The notes under the pieces were generated by a model. The model was not told the DNA's origin. It was given only the letters and a program-made list of their open reading frames with translations, and searched no databases. DNA of 7,225 nucleotides from Myxococcales bacterium. Lineage in GTDB: Bacteria; Desulfobacterota_B; Binatia; UBA1149; SPBQ01. Location: positions 1 through 7,225 of the forward strand of contig SPBQ01000115.1 in assembly GCA_004525875.1 (NCBI GenBank). The letters are read 5' to 3'. Of this stretch, positions 1-5,411 are shown one piece after another; within the stretch, counting starts at the first letter, position 1, and the number at the start of each line of letters is the position of its first letter. A program made the translations under genes and the position numbers.

Positions 1-1260
1 GATCTGGACGCGGTCGCCAATCGTCGTTCGGTGCTTGCTGAAACCGTCGTAGTTACACGTGATCGTACCGGCGCCGATGTTCGAGTCACGGCCGACCGTC
101 GCATCGCCGATGTAGGTCAGGTGATTCGCCTTCGAGCCGCGCCCGATGCGTGACTTCTTCACCTCGACGAAGTTGCCGATATGGACGTCCTCGCCGAGCT
201 CCGCCTGCGGGCGCAGGTGCGCGTACGGGCCGATCGTCGCGCCGCGCTTGATCGTCACCTGGTTAGCCACGACGCCCCAGCGGATCAGCACGTCGTCGCC
301 GATCACAGCGTCATTGAGGTAGCAGGTGCCATCGAGCGTACAGCGTTCACCGATACGCGTGTCGCCCTCCAGCCGAACGTTCGGTCCGACGACCGTGTCA
401 CGACCGATGCGAACGCCGGTGCCAAGATAAACCGCGTTCGGATCGATGAACGTCACGCCGCGCTCCATCCAGTGGTCGACGAGGCGCTCGCGAAGCAGTG
501 CCTCGGCGGTCGCCAGGTCGTCTCGGGAGTTGACGCCGAGGCATTCGCTCTCGTCGGGGAGAACGAGCTTGGCGGCGCGGTCTTTCGCGGCCGCCGCGGC
601 GATGACGTCGGTCAGGTAGTATTCGCCCTGCGCGTTGTCGCGGCCGAGGCCGGCCAGGGCGCGGAAGAGGAACGCCGCATCGAAGCAATACGTGCCGCTG
701 TTGACGACGGCCACGAGGCGCTCGGCAGCCGTGGCGTCTGCGTGCTCGACGATGCGAAGCCCATCCGGCTCCTCGTCGATGACGCGGCCGTATCCGGCAG
801 GGTCGTCCGCGTGCATGGCAAGAACCGTCGCCAGTGCGTCGCGATGCAAGTGCGCCGCGCGCAACTTTCGGAGCGTCGTCGCCGTGAGCAGCGGAACGTC
901 GCCGCACAGGACGAGCACGTCGCCCTCGAAGCCGCGAAGCGCCGCGCGCGCCTGCAGCAGCGCGTGACCGGTGCCGAGCTGCTCGACCTGGCTCGCAAAA
1001 TCCGCCCGGTCACCGATGGCCGCGCGCACGGCCGGCTCCTGATGGCCGGTGATCACGACCTTGCGTTCCGGAGCCAGGGCGTCAACGGCATCGAGCACAT
1101 GTGAAACCAGCGCCCTTCCCGCCACCTCGTGCAATACCTTCGCTTTGCGCGACCGCATGCGCTTCCCCTCGCCCGCTGCGAGGATGACGGCCGCCAGGGG
1201 ACGGCGCGGCGCTTCAGCGCGCGTCGCCGGACGCTTCCGTTCCTTCTTCTGAGTTGACAC
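1..1260 (-). CDS. glmU: GlmU, bifunctional UDP-GlcNAc pyrophosphorylase / GlcN-1-P acetyltransferase (3' end cut off)
   Basis: This cytoplasmic enzyme acetylates glucosamine-1-phosphate and then uridylylates it to UDP-GlcNAc, the precursor of peptidoglycan and LPS. My reverse-strand translation gives the nucleotidyltransferase P-loop LAAGEGKRM (about residues 27-35), QLGTGHAL, the metal-binding CGDVPLL, NSGTYCFD, and then the left-handed beta-helix of hexapeptide repeats with YAHLRP, GNFVEVKK and KANHLTYIGD. The last contains the acetyltransferase catalytic His (codon 121-123, residue 380; E. coli His363). Then comes NIGAGTITCNYDG. The frame is open through base 1, so about 40-50 C-terminal residues lie outside. 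The start is inferred as GTG at 1260-1258. It is the only usual start codon I find ahead of the P-loop and gives an N-terminal extension of about 20 basic residues. The SD signal is weak (GAGG, 3 nt away). The 5' end overlaps the upstream beta-propeller gene by 47 bases, suggesting translational coupling. The family call is near certain; the exact start is moderately certain. Confidence 0.96.
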   Translation of the reverse strand, partial: MSTQKKERKRPATRAEAPRRPLAAVILAAGEGKRMRSRKAKVLHEVAGRALVSHVLDAVDALAPERKVVITGHQEPAVRAAIGDRADFASQVEQLGTGHALLQARAALRGFEGDVLVLCGDVPLLTATTLRKLRAAHLHRDALATVLAMHADDPAGYGRVIDEEPDGLRIVEHADATAAERLVAVVNSGTYCFDAAFLFRALAGLGRDNAQGEYYLTDVIAAAAAKDRAAKLVLPDESECLGVNSRDDLATAEALLRERLVDHWMERGVTFIDPNAVYLGTGVRIGRDTVVGPNVRLEGDTRIGERCTLDGTCYLNDAVIGDDVLIRWGVVANQVTIKRGATIGPYAHLRPQAELGEDVHIGNFVEVKKSRIGRGSKANHLTYIGDATVGRDSNIGAGTITCNYDGFSKHRTTIGDRVQI

Positions 1261-2092
1261 GGGCCTCGCTGGGATCGACGAAGGGGTCGCCGTCCGGAGT
1301 CCATTTTATCAAACCGCCGGTGTCCTGGACGATGACAATGACGCCGTCGGGCGCCGCCGCGATCCCCTCCTGCATGAACCCGGGAATCCGCACCGAACGC
1401 AGCCGATGTCCTTCCGCGTCGGTCACGTAGACCGAGCGCCAGAGCGCCGACGTGATGAGAAACCCCCGGGTAGGCTCGTACCAGAGCACGTCCGAGAGCG
1501 GCGCGGACTCGATCGCTCGGGCCGAAACGATGGTGGCCGTGTCGAACCGCTCGGTCGACGTCTTGATAGGAACGCGGAGCTCGACCAGTACCGGGGGATC
1601 GAACTGGTTGACCGCAAAGAAGCGCCCCCCCTCGGGATGGTCCGAATCCGGTCGGAACGTGATCCCCTCGACCCCGTCGCCGCCACGCTGGAGAAAGTTC
1701 GCGTTGCCCTCGAACGATCGGTCGATCGTGAAGCGACGCTTGAGCGTGAGGTCTTCCGGGTCGATCTCGAAGAGGATCTCGTGGCCCTCACGGACTGCGT
1801 AGAGAAGACCGGTCGACGGGTCCCAAGTGACACCCTCGAGGTCTCCCCCTACATTACGAGACTTGAGGAGCTGCCCTGAGAGATCGATCTCTCCGATATC
1901 GCCCTCGTCGCCAACGACAAACAGCGTGCGACGCGCGGCGTGGTAGACGACGGCGGAAGGTTCGTCGAAGCCCTCGAGCGGCCATTCCTCGATCTGCCCG
2001 TCGCTCGCCCCGGCCACCGGTCCAGCAACGGCCACTGCCGCGAGCGCGAAGAGCGCGGCCCGTAACGAAAAAAGCCTTCGAGAGCCAATCAA
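1214..2092 (-). CDS. Exported SdiA-regulated / YjiK-like beta-propeller protein
   Basis: The 292-residue protein matches the SdiA-regulated (YjiK) beta-propeller family, whose molecular role is poorly defined; some relatives are annotated esterase-like or phytase-like. Blades are visible as repeats of the type DLEGVTWDPSTGLLYAVREG, GVEGITFRPDS, GGRFFAVNQFDPPVLVEL, LSDVLWYEPTRGFLITS and EGIAAAPDGVIVIVQD, ending in GGLIKWTPDGDPF. The N-terminus (residues 1-29) is a signal peptide ending in AGA, so the protein should be periplasmic. Its n-region SRRLFSL resembles a twin-arginine motif, which leaves Tat or Sec export open. The start is TTG at 2092-2090. An in-frame TGA lies five codons upstream (2105-2107) and no ATG or GTG precedes the signal peptide, but no convincing SD is seen. 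The gene is probably cotranscribed with glmU, whose start lies within its last codons. The acidic tail (VNSEEGTEASGD) may be shaped by that overlap. Confidence 0.85.
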   Translation of the reverse strand: MIGSRRLFSLRAALFALAAVAVAGPVAGASDGQIEEWPLEGFDEPSAVVYHAARRTLFVVGDEGDIGEIDLSGQLLKSRNVGGDLEGVTWDPSTGLLYAVREGHEILFEIDPEDLTLKRRFTIDRSFEGNANFLQRGGDGVEGITFRPDSDHPEGGRFFAVNQFDPPVLVELRVPIKTSTERFDTATIVSARAIESAPLSDVLWYEPTRGFLITSALWRSVYVTDAEGHRLRSVRIPGFMQEGIAAAPDGVIVIVQDTGGLIKWTPDGDPFVDPSEARVNSEEGTEASGDAR

Positions 2093-2107
2093 ACGGTTAC
2101 GGTATCA

Positions 2108-2121
2108 CGCCGAAGTCGGCG
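2108..2121. promoter_or_regulatory. Inverted repeat in divergent spacer (possible operator)
   Basis: CGCCGA-AG-TCGGCG is a perfect 6-bp inverted repeat with a 2-base centre, lying 16 bases ahead of the beta-propeller start and 11 bases ahead of the candidate -35 of the divergent transpeptidase gene. Its position suits a shared operator. In GC-rich DNA such a repeat can arise by chance, so this is only a candidate. Confidence 0.25.
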
Positions 2122-2131
2122 GTCAACGTGC

Positions 2132-2160
2132 TTGCGGGCGAGCACCACGTAGCGGACAAT
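2132..2160 (+). promoter_or_regulatory. Candidate sigma70-type promoter of the L,D-transpeptidase gene
   Basis: TTGCGG (2132-2137) and GACAAT (2155-2160) are separated by exactly 17 bases, in an otherwise GC-rich spacer. The -10 element matches 4 of 6 consensus bases and the -35 matches 3 of 6. Transcription would begin near 2167, leaving a leader of about 74 bases before the preferred ATG at 2241. The call rests on pattern only. Confidence 0.4.
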
Positions 2161-2240
2161 ATGGGCCTACCGCTTCGTGATCTCTCACCCCCATGGACGA
2201 TCGTATCCCCGCACGACCGGTCAAGAGCAGACCGCCGGAC

Positions 2241-2819
2241 ATGGCGAGGGCGCCCCTACTGGCGCTCGCCGCGCTCGTCCTGGCGGCAGGATGTGCTGCC
2301 CGGGAACCGCTCCCCGCGCCACTGCCCCGAATCATCGTTGACCCCGGGCCAATGCACGTCGCCGTGCCGGACGACGGCGTCGCGGTCGTGGTTCGAAAAG
2401 GTCTGCGCCGGCTCGAGCTCTATCGAGACGGCAGCATCGAGAAGCAGTTCCCGGTGGTGTTCGGTCCGCGACCGGAGGGGCGCAAGCGCTTCCAGGGCGA
2501 CATGAGAACACCCGAGGGCCTCTACCGGATCACGCAGAAGCAGGAACACGCGCGCTGGCAGGTCTTCCTCGGCATCGACTACCCCAACCAGTACGACGAG
2601 CGCTCCTACCAGCGCGATCTGTCCGCCGGCCTCATCCCGGTCATCGACGGGGATCAGGTGCCGATCGGCGGGGGCCTCGGGATCCACGGCAACGACCGGC
2701 CTGAGGAACAGGTCAGCGGACGGGGCTGGACACGCGGCTGCGTAGCGATGCGTAACGCGGACGCGCGTGAACTCTACGATCGCGTCCCCATCGGCACCCC
2801 GATCCTGTTCATTCCCTGA
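2241..2819 (+). CDS. L,D-transpeptidase (YkuD domain) lipoprotein
   Basis: YkuD-fold L,D-transpeptidases form 3-3 peptidoglycan crosslinks or attach proteins to peptidoglycan in the periplasm. With the ATG at 2241 the protein has 192 residues. It starts with a lipoprotein signal whose hydrophobic core ends LAAGC, making Cys18 the likely lipidated residue. The YkuD core follows: LRRLELYRDG, the substrate-loop signature GDMRTPEGLYRI (about residues 86-97), and the catalytic block from IHGNDRP to TRGCVAMRN. In that block His149-Gly150 and Cys167 fit the HG...GC motif. It ends in GTPILFIP, the usual last strand. An upstream in-frame ATG at 2193 would add 16 polar residues ahead of the signal, so 2241 is preferred, although neither start has a good SD. 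It lies divergent to the beta-propeller/glmU pair, giving a cell-envelope neighbourhood. The UspA-like gene follows 48 bases later and may be cotranscribed. An amidase or carboxypeptidase activity within the YkuD fold cannot be excluded. Confidence 0.92.
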   Translation: MARAPLLALAALVLAAGCAAREPLPAPLPRIIVDPGPMHVAVPDDGVAVVVRKGLRRLELYRDGSIEKQFPVVFGPRPEGRKRFQGDMRTPEGLYRITQKQEHARWQVFLGIDYPNQYDERSYQRDLSAGLIPVIDGDQVPIGGGLGIHGNDRPEEQVSGRGWTRGCVAMRNADARELYDRVPIGTPILFIP

Positions 2820-2867
2820 CCGACTCACCCACTCGCCCATGGCTCCGCGCGGTGCTAGGTTCACCGC

Positions 2868-3326
2868 ATGGCGCCGGTCATGCTCATCCAGAGTAACCTT
2901 CGCCTCGACCGCGCCGTGATCCGGCGGGCCATCGAGGAAGCAGGGAACGCGGACGACAGCCTCGTCGTCCTCGCAGTGCTCGACCCGGCGATTGCCGAGA
3001 AGGTCGCCACGCAGTTCGCCGAGAGCGGCGACATCGGCCGGAGGCCTTCCGAAGGGTTCCTGAGCTCCCTGTACGAGCGACACGAGGAGCTAGCGCTCCG
3101 GCAAGCCGACGAGATCATCCAGGATGGTCGCGAGGCGGGTGTGGCCGTCGAGGCGGCCGTGCGGCGAGGCGACTACGCGCGGGAGACGGCCGACGCTATC
3201 CGGCGGATCCGACCGGCGACCGTCGTCATCGAGAAGAAGCGCCGGTCGCTGTTGCGATCCGCTACCGGCGACGAGTTCATCCATCGCCTCCGGCACACCG
3301 AAGGCTTCAACCTCGTCGAGGTCTGA
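2868..3326 (+). CDS. UspA-fold (universal stress protein-like) protein lacking ATP-binding glycines
   Basis: The 152-residue protein has the length and alternating beta/alpha layout of a single-domain universal stress protein. It opens with a first strand (APVMLIQSN) and a helix (DRAVIRRAIEEAG), then SLVVLAVLDP. A long helix runs over about residues 65-90, followed by GVAVEAAVRRGDYARETADA, ATVVIEKKRR and a final NLVEV strand. Classical ATP-binding members carry G-x2-G-x9-G-S/T near the C-terminus and an Asp after the first strand. Here those positions read EKKRRSLLRSATGDEF and QSN, so nucleotide binding is doubtful. Role is unknown; relatives act in stress tolerance or as signalling partners. 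The start is ATG 2868, with ATG 2880 (MLIQSN) possible; there is no strong SD. It is 48 bases downstream of the transpeptidase gene and converges with the phosphatase-like gene 34 bases later. The fold assignment is by pattern and is fairly confident. Confidence 0.7.
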   Translation: MAPVMLIQSNLRLDRAVIRRAIEEAGNADDSLVVLAVLDPAIAEKVATQFAESGDIGRRPSEGFLSSLYERHEELALRQADEIIQDGREAGVAVEAAVRRGDYARETADAIRRIRPATVVIEKKRRSLLRSATGDEFIHRLRHTEGFNLVEV

Positions 3327-3360
3327 CCGTCGAACTGCGGCTGACGATCCGCTGCTGCGC

Positions 3361-3843
3361 TCAGACCGAAAGCGCCACTAGCGACCTCAGCAGCTCGGGC
3401 ACCGCGCGCTCGAGATTGTCGACGAGCAGCTCGATCTCGGTGAGCGGATCCGAGAAGGCGGCGTTTGATCCCTCCAGGAAGTCGGCGTAGGCGAGCACCT
3501 GCTTGCCGTCCGCGATCGGCCACTGCAGGAGCAGATCCGCTTCGGCCTCGCTACCGACCACCAGACAGGCCGCTTCGTCGACGACCAGCGCAGCATCATC
3601 GAGGCTCGGGCAGGTGCGATGCCCGACATCGAATCCCAACGACGTGATGAGCTCCACGTCGTTCGGATCGGCAAGCCCGGCACCCGAGCCGAATCCGGCG
3701 GCCGCGACCGTAACCCGACCGGACCAGCCGTGTCGCTGCACACAGTCATCAAGCACGCGCGCCATCGCGAGACTGCGCGCCGGGCTGTGGGTACCGATCA
3801 CCGCGACCGCGGTGCATTCCATGAAAGGGCTAGCCACACTCAT
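3361..3843 (-). CDS. Low-molecular-weight protein-tyrosine-phosphatase-like protein with catalytic Cys replaced by Gly
   Basis: The 160-residue protein follows the LMW-PTP/arsenate-reductase fold from end to end. It has strand AVAVIGTHSPARSLAMARV (phosphate loop plus helix), VTVAAAGFGSGAGLADPNDV (like the SAG...G...DP segment of Wzb-type enzymes), LGFDVGHRT, a DAACLVVGSE strand, and FSDPL, matching the DP loop with the general-acid Asp (Asp132). It ends in an amphipathic helix (NLERAVPELLRSLV). The family signature is C-x5-R-S. Here it is Gly17-THSPA-Arg23-Ser24: Arg and Ser are kept, but the nucleophilic Cys is Gly (codon GGT at 3795-3793). It is therefore probably not a cysteine phosphatase and may bind phosphorylated or other ligands. 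The second of two adjacent ATGs (3843) is preferred because a strong GGAGG sits six bases ahead. Upstream in-frame ATGs at 3846 and 3882, and ATG 3822 downstream, are alternatives. It converges on the UspA-like gene. Confidence 0.75.
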   Translation of the reverse strand: MSVASPFMECTAVAVIGTHSPARSLAMARVLDDCVQRHGWSGRVTVAAAGFGSGAGLADPNDVELITSLGFDVGHRTCPSLDDAALVVDEAACLVVGSEAEADLLLQWPIADGKQVLAYADFLEGSNAAFSDPLTEIELLVDNLERAVPELLRSLVALSV

Positions 3844-3846
3844 CAT

Positions 3847-3854
3847 CCACCTCC
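3847..3854 (-). promoter_or_regulatory. Strong Shine-Dalgarno of the phosphatase-like gene
   Basis: On the minus strand GGAGGTGG directly precedes tandem ATG codons. The GGAGG core is 3 bases from the ATG at 3846 and 6 bases from the ATG at 3843, so the second ATG is the better start. It is the clearest ribosome binding site in the window, arguing that this gene is expressed despite its missing catalytic residue. Confidence 0.7.
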
Positions 3855-3987
3855 GATCCTCTGAGGGCGCGCCGAGTCGCACGTCCGACTTCCGCCCAGG
3901 TAGGCTTACGAAACTGCCCCTACTGTGGAGACGCCGGCTCGTACCGGCTACGGGAAGGCCCCCCGACCTCTATCTTTTGTACCGGCC

Positions 3988-4015
3988 CGTGGCCCTGTGC
4001 GCAACGCACAGCACG
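3988..4015. promoter_or_regulatory. Strong hairpin in the divergent spacer
   Basis: CTGTGCG (3995-4001) and CGCACAG (4005-4011) form a perfect 7-bp stem with a CAA loop. Beyond a 3-base one-sided bulge (GCC) the pairing resumes as CGTG (3988-3991) with CACG (4012-4015), giving 11 pairs in all. There is no T-run on either side, so it does not look like an intrinsic terminator. It lies between divergent genes, about 80 bases ahead of the methyltransferase ATG, and ends next to the duplicated leader. A protein operator or an RNA leader element is possible. Confidence 0.45.
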
Positions 4016-4045
4016 TTGGTGAAACGGTCAAGTGCGAAGCTGTAG
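4016..4045 (+). repeat. Partial upstream copy of the methyltransferase start region (mini-ORF)
   Basis: Bases 4026-4040 match 4103-4117 at 14 of 15 positions (GGTCAAGYGCGAAGC), 77 bases apart. The copies agree at the codon level too. The upstream copy reads TTG GTG AAA CGG TCA AGT GCG AAG CTG TAG (L-V-K-R-S-S-A-K-L-stop), while the real gene starts M-A-S-R-S-S-A-K-P. The upstream copy could be translated from TTG 4016 or GTG 4019 as a leader peptide of eight or nine residues, or be a relic of a local duplication of the gene's 5' end. No function is shown. Confidence 0.5.
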
Positions 4046-4054
4046 ACAGGTGTC

Positions 4055-4083
4055 TTGCGCGCCAAAATTGATGAGCGTAGAAG
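4055..4083 (+). promoter_or_regulatory. Weak candidate promoter of the methyltransferase gene
   Basis: TTGCGC (4055-4060) and TAGAAG (4078-4083) are 17 bases apart. Transcription would begin around 4090, only a few bases ahead of the ATG at 4093, implying a nearly leaderless mRNA; this would agree with the lack of a good SD there. If the true promoter lies further upstream, the hairpin and mini-ORF would be in the transcript instead. The motif match is weak (3 of 6 and 4 of 6 consensus bases). Confidence 0.22.
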
Positions 4084-4092
4084 CAATCTCTG

Positions 4093-4767
4093 ATGGCGAG
4101 TAGGTCAAGCGCGAAGCCAGCAAGAACCTGCGACGATTCACCTCCGACCAGTCCGCATCCGGTTCTGACGCTGTCGTTACCGACCCCGATCGGCCGCGTG
4201 TACATGGCGGCGACAGAACGCGCGCTCATCCGTATCGAGCTCCCCGACCCGAACGCCGAGATGCGTCTCAAGATCTGGGTCGCTCTTCACTTTCCGCACG
4301 CATCGATCCGCTCCGGCGTCAGCCCGATCCTGAAAAAGGCGGCTACCCAGCTCGAGTGCTACTTCACCGGCGGACTCACGCGGTTCACGCTGCCCTGTCG
4401 ACTCGTCGGTACCGAGTTCCAGGTCGCGGTCTGGGAACACGTGCGCAACATCCCGTTCGGTGGCACGCGCAGCTACGGCGAGATCGCCGAGGCGGTCGAG
4501 CGTCCGCGTGCGGTTCGCGCGGTGGGCGCCGCTCAAGGAGCCAACCCGCTTCCAATCGTCATCCCCTGCCATCGCGTGATCGGAGCCCACGGTGCGCTCA
4601 CCGGCTACGGCGGCGGTCTCGACGTGAAGCACTGGCTACTCGAGCACGAAGCCGAGCTTCCCGAGCAAACGACTGCGAGGCCCGAGCGTAGGCTACTCGC
4701 GCTGGCGCCGCGCCCAGGCGACCGCACGCCTTCGGGGCGCCGTCCGGGCGGCCACCCACGTCACTGA
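4093..4767 (+). CDS. ogt: O6-alkylguanine-DNA alkyltransferase (methylated-DNA--protein-cysteine methyltransferase)
   Basis: This suicidal DNA repair protein moves the alkyl group from O6-alkylguanine to its own cysteine. The active-site block PIVIPCHRVIGAHGALTGYG (residues 154-173) has Cys159 as acceptor. Upstream lie FQVAVWEHV, Tyr128 in SYGEIAEAV, the arginine-finger segment RAVRAVGAA (Arg142), and Asn151 in GANP, the expected helix-turn-helix layout. GGLDVKHWLLEHE closes the domain. Residues 25-105 form the ribonuclease-like N-domain (TLSLPTPIGRVYMAATERAL onward). At 224 residues it is longer than typical Ogt (about 160-180). The surplus is a polar N-terminus of about 22 residues and an Arg/Pro-rich tail of about 35 residues after the catalytic domain, which might help DNA contact. 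ATG 4093 is the first start after the in-frame stop at 4078-4080. It stands alone, divergent from the phosphatase-like gene and converging with the ferritin-like gene 6 bases downstream. No AdaA-type domain is present. Confidence 0.94.
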   Translation: MASRSSAKPARTCDDSPPTSPHPVLTLSLPTPIGRVYMAATERALIRIELPDPNAEMRLKIWVALHFPHASIRSGVSPILKKAATQLECYFTGGLTRFTLPCRLVGTEFQVAVWEHVRNIPFGGTRSYGEIAEAVERPRAVRAVGAAQGANPLPIVIPCHRVIGAHGALTGYGGGLDVKHWLLEHEAELPEQTTARPERRLLALAPRPGDRTPSGRRPGGHPRH

Positions 4768-4773
4768 TCGATC

Positions 4774-5373
4774 TTACTTGCGCGCATCGAATGCTTCGTG
4801 TGCCCAGCGAAGCGTCGCTAGCTCATCGACGCAGATCGCCTTCAGCAGCTCGCGCGTGAGTTCGTCATCCTCGATGGAGTCGACGAACTCCATCAGTGGT
4901 ACGACCGCCGCATCGACATCGGGAAAGCGTTCGACCAGCAACTCGAGGCGTTGCAAATCCGTCGCATCGGGATCCGTGAGTGCATCGTTGTAGCAGGCGA
5001 TCGAGTCGGGGATCTGGGCTCGCGGAATGCCGCCGAGCTCGCGCAGTCGCTGTTCGAGCAGAGCCGCGTGCCTGGCCTCCCGAGCAGCGGCCGTCCGTAG
5101 TCCGCCGACCAGCGCCGCGTCATCGCTCAAATCGGCCCAGATCTCGAGCGCATCAGCGCCCGACTGTTCGGCGGCTCGGTAGACGTCCAGCCGATCGACG
5201 ACTCGCGACGAGCATCGGCGATCGTCCTTGCAGTTCACCGCCGTTCGCGCGGCGGCCGATGCCGAAGCCTTGCCGTCGAGCAACGCGATACTCTCGAGCA
5301 GTTGCTGCTCGTTCAGCTGGCCGGTGCGGAACTTCTCCAGCAGCCGGCTCAACTCGTCCGAAGGCCCGCGCAC
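4774..5373 (-). CDS. Ferritin-like (four-helix) protein of unknown function
   Basis: The 199-residue protein is mostly helical. Residues 1-33 form a short helical module (SRLLEKFRTGQLNEQQLLES). A polar linker follows with a Cys pair, Cys48-x5-Cys54. The second part looks like a ferritin-like bundle. Helix A is VYRAAEQSGADALEIWADLS with Glu69. Helix B is AAAREARHAALLEQRLRELG with an E99-x2-H102 metal-ligand pattern. Helix C is roughly residues 141-165, and helix D is AICVDELATLRWAHEAF. The E-x2-H signature seen in helix B is not repeated in helix D (Glu184 and His192 are eight apart), so a standard diiron site is not assured. The start is GTG 5373-5371: an in-frame TAG lies four codons upstream and there is no ATG near. 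Its start codon sits in a small hairpin. It lies 100 bases downstream of the thiolase gene on the same strand. The fold call is moderate; the substrate is unknown. Confidence 0.62.
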   Translation of the reverse strand: MRGPSDELSRLLEKFRTGQLNEQQLLESIALLDGKASASAAARTAVNCKDDRRCSSRVVDRLDVYRAAEQSGADALEIWADLSDDAALVGGLRTAAAREARHAALLEQRLRELGGIPRAQIPDSIACYNDALTDPDATDLQRLELLVERFPDVDAAVVPLMEFVDSIEDDELTRELLKAICVDELATLRWAHEAFDARK

Positions 5374-5378
5374 GGGCC
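5363..5378 (-). promoter_or_regulatory. Hairpin covering the ferritin-like gene's start codon
   Basis: GGCCCG and CGGGCC form a perfect 6-bp stem, all G-C pairs, with a 4-base loop. On the minus-strand mRNA the GTG start (5373-5371) occupies the last stem base and the first loop bases. Such a stem could limit ribosome access. The GC-rich context makes a chance occurrence possible. Confidence 0.3.
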
Positions 5379-5411
5379 GAGTCTACACCGCTTTGACCGA
5401 CAAGTGTGCGC

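Noticed and set aside
181..1104. 307-codon open frame on the plus strand
   Set aside because: It lies opposite glmU, whose motifs are unmistakable. The translated plus-strand protein has no recognisable domain.
2256..3083. 275-codon open frame on the minus strand across the transpeptidase and UspA-like genes
   Set aside because: It overlaps two genes with recognisable folds on the plus strand and runs across their spacer; it is a shadow frame.
3327..3360. Possible bidirectional terminator between the convergent UspA-like and phosphatase-like genes
   Set aside because: Only a 4-bp GCGG/CCGC stem with an 8-base loop is visible and there is no T-run.
3934..3986. Short repeats CCGGCT and GTACCGGC and a 5-bp GCCGG/CCGGC stem in the divergent spacer
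   Set aside because: They are too short and GC-rich to separate from chance; no promoter or RNA family could be tied to them.
3995..4021. Possible integron attC-like site (GCGCAAC ... GTTGGTG)
   Set aside because: The right-hand core does not fit GTTRRRY, the spacing is too short, and no integrase or cassette array is present.
3503..4045. 180-codon open frame on the plus strand ending in the duplicated RSSAK segment
   Set aside because: Most of it is antisense to the phosphatase-like gene and lacks domain resemblance. Only its last codons (the mini-ORF) are of interest and are listed separately.
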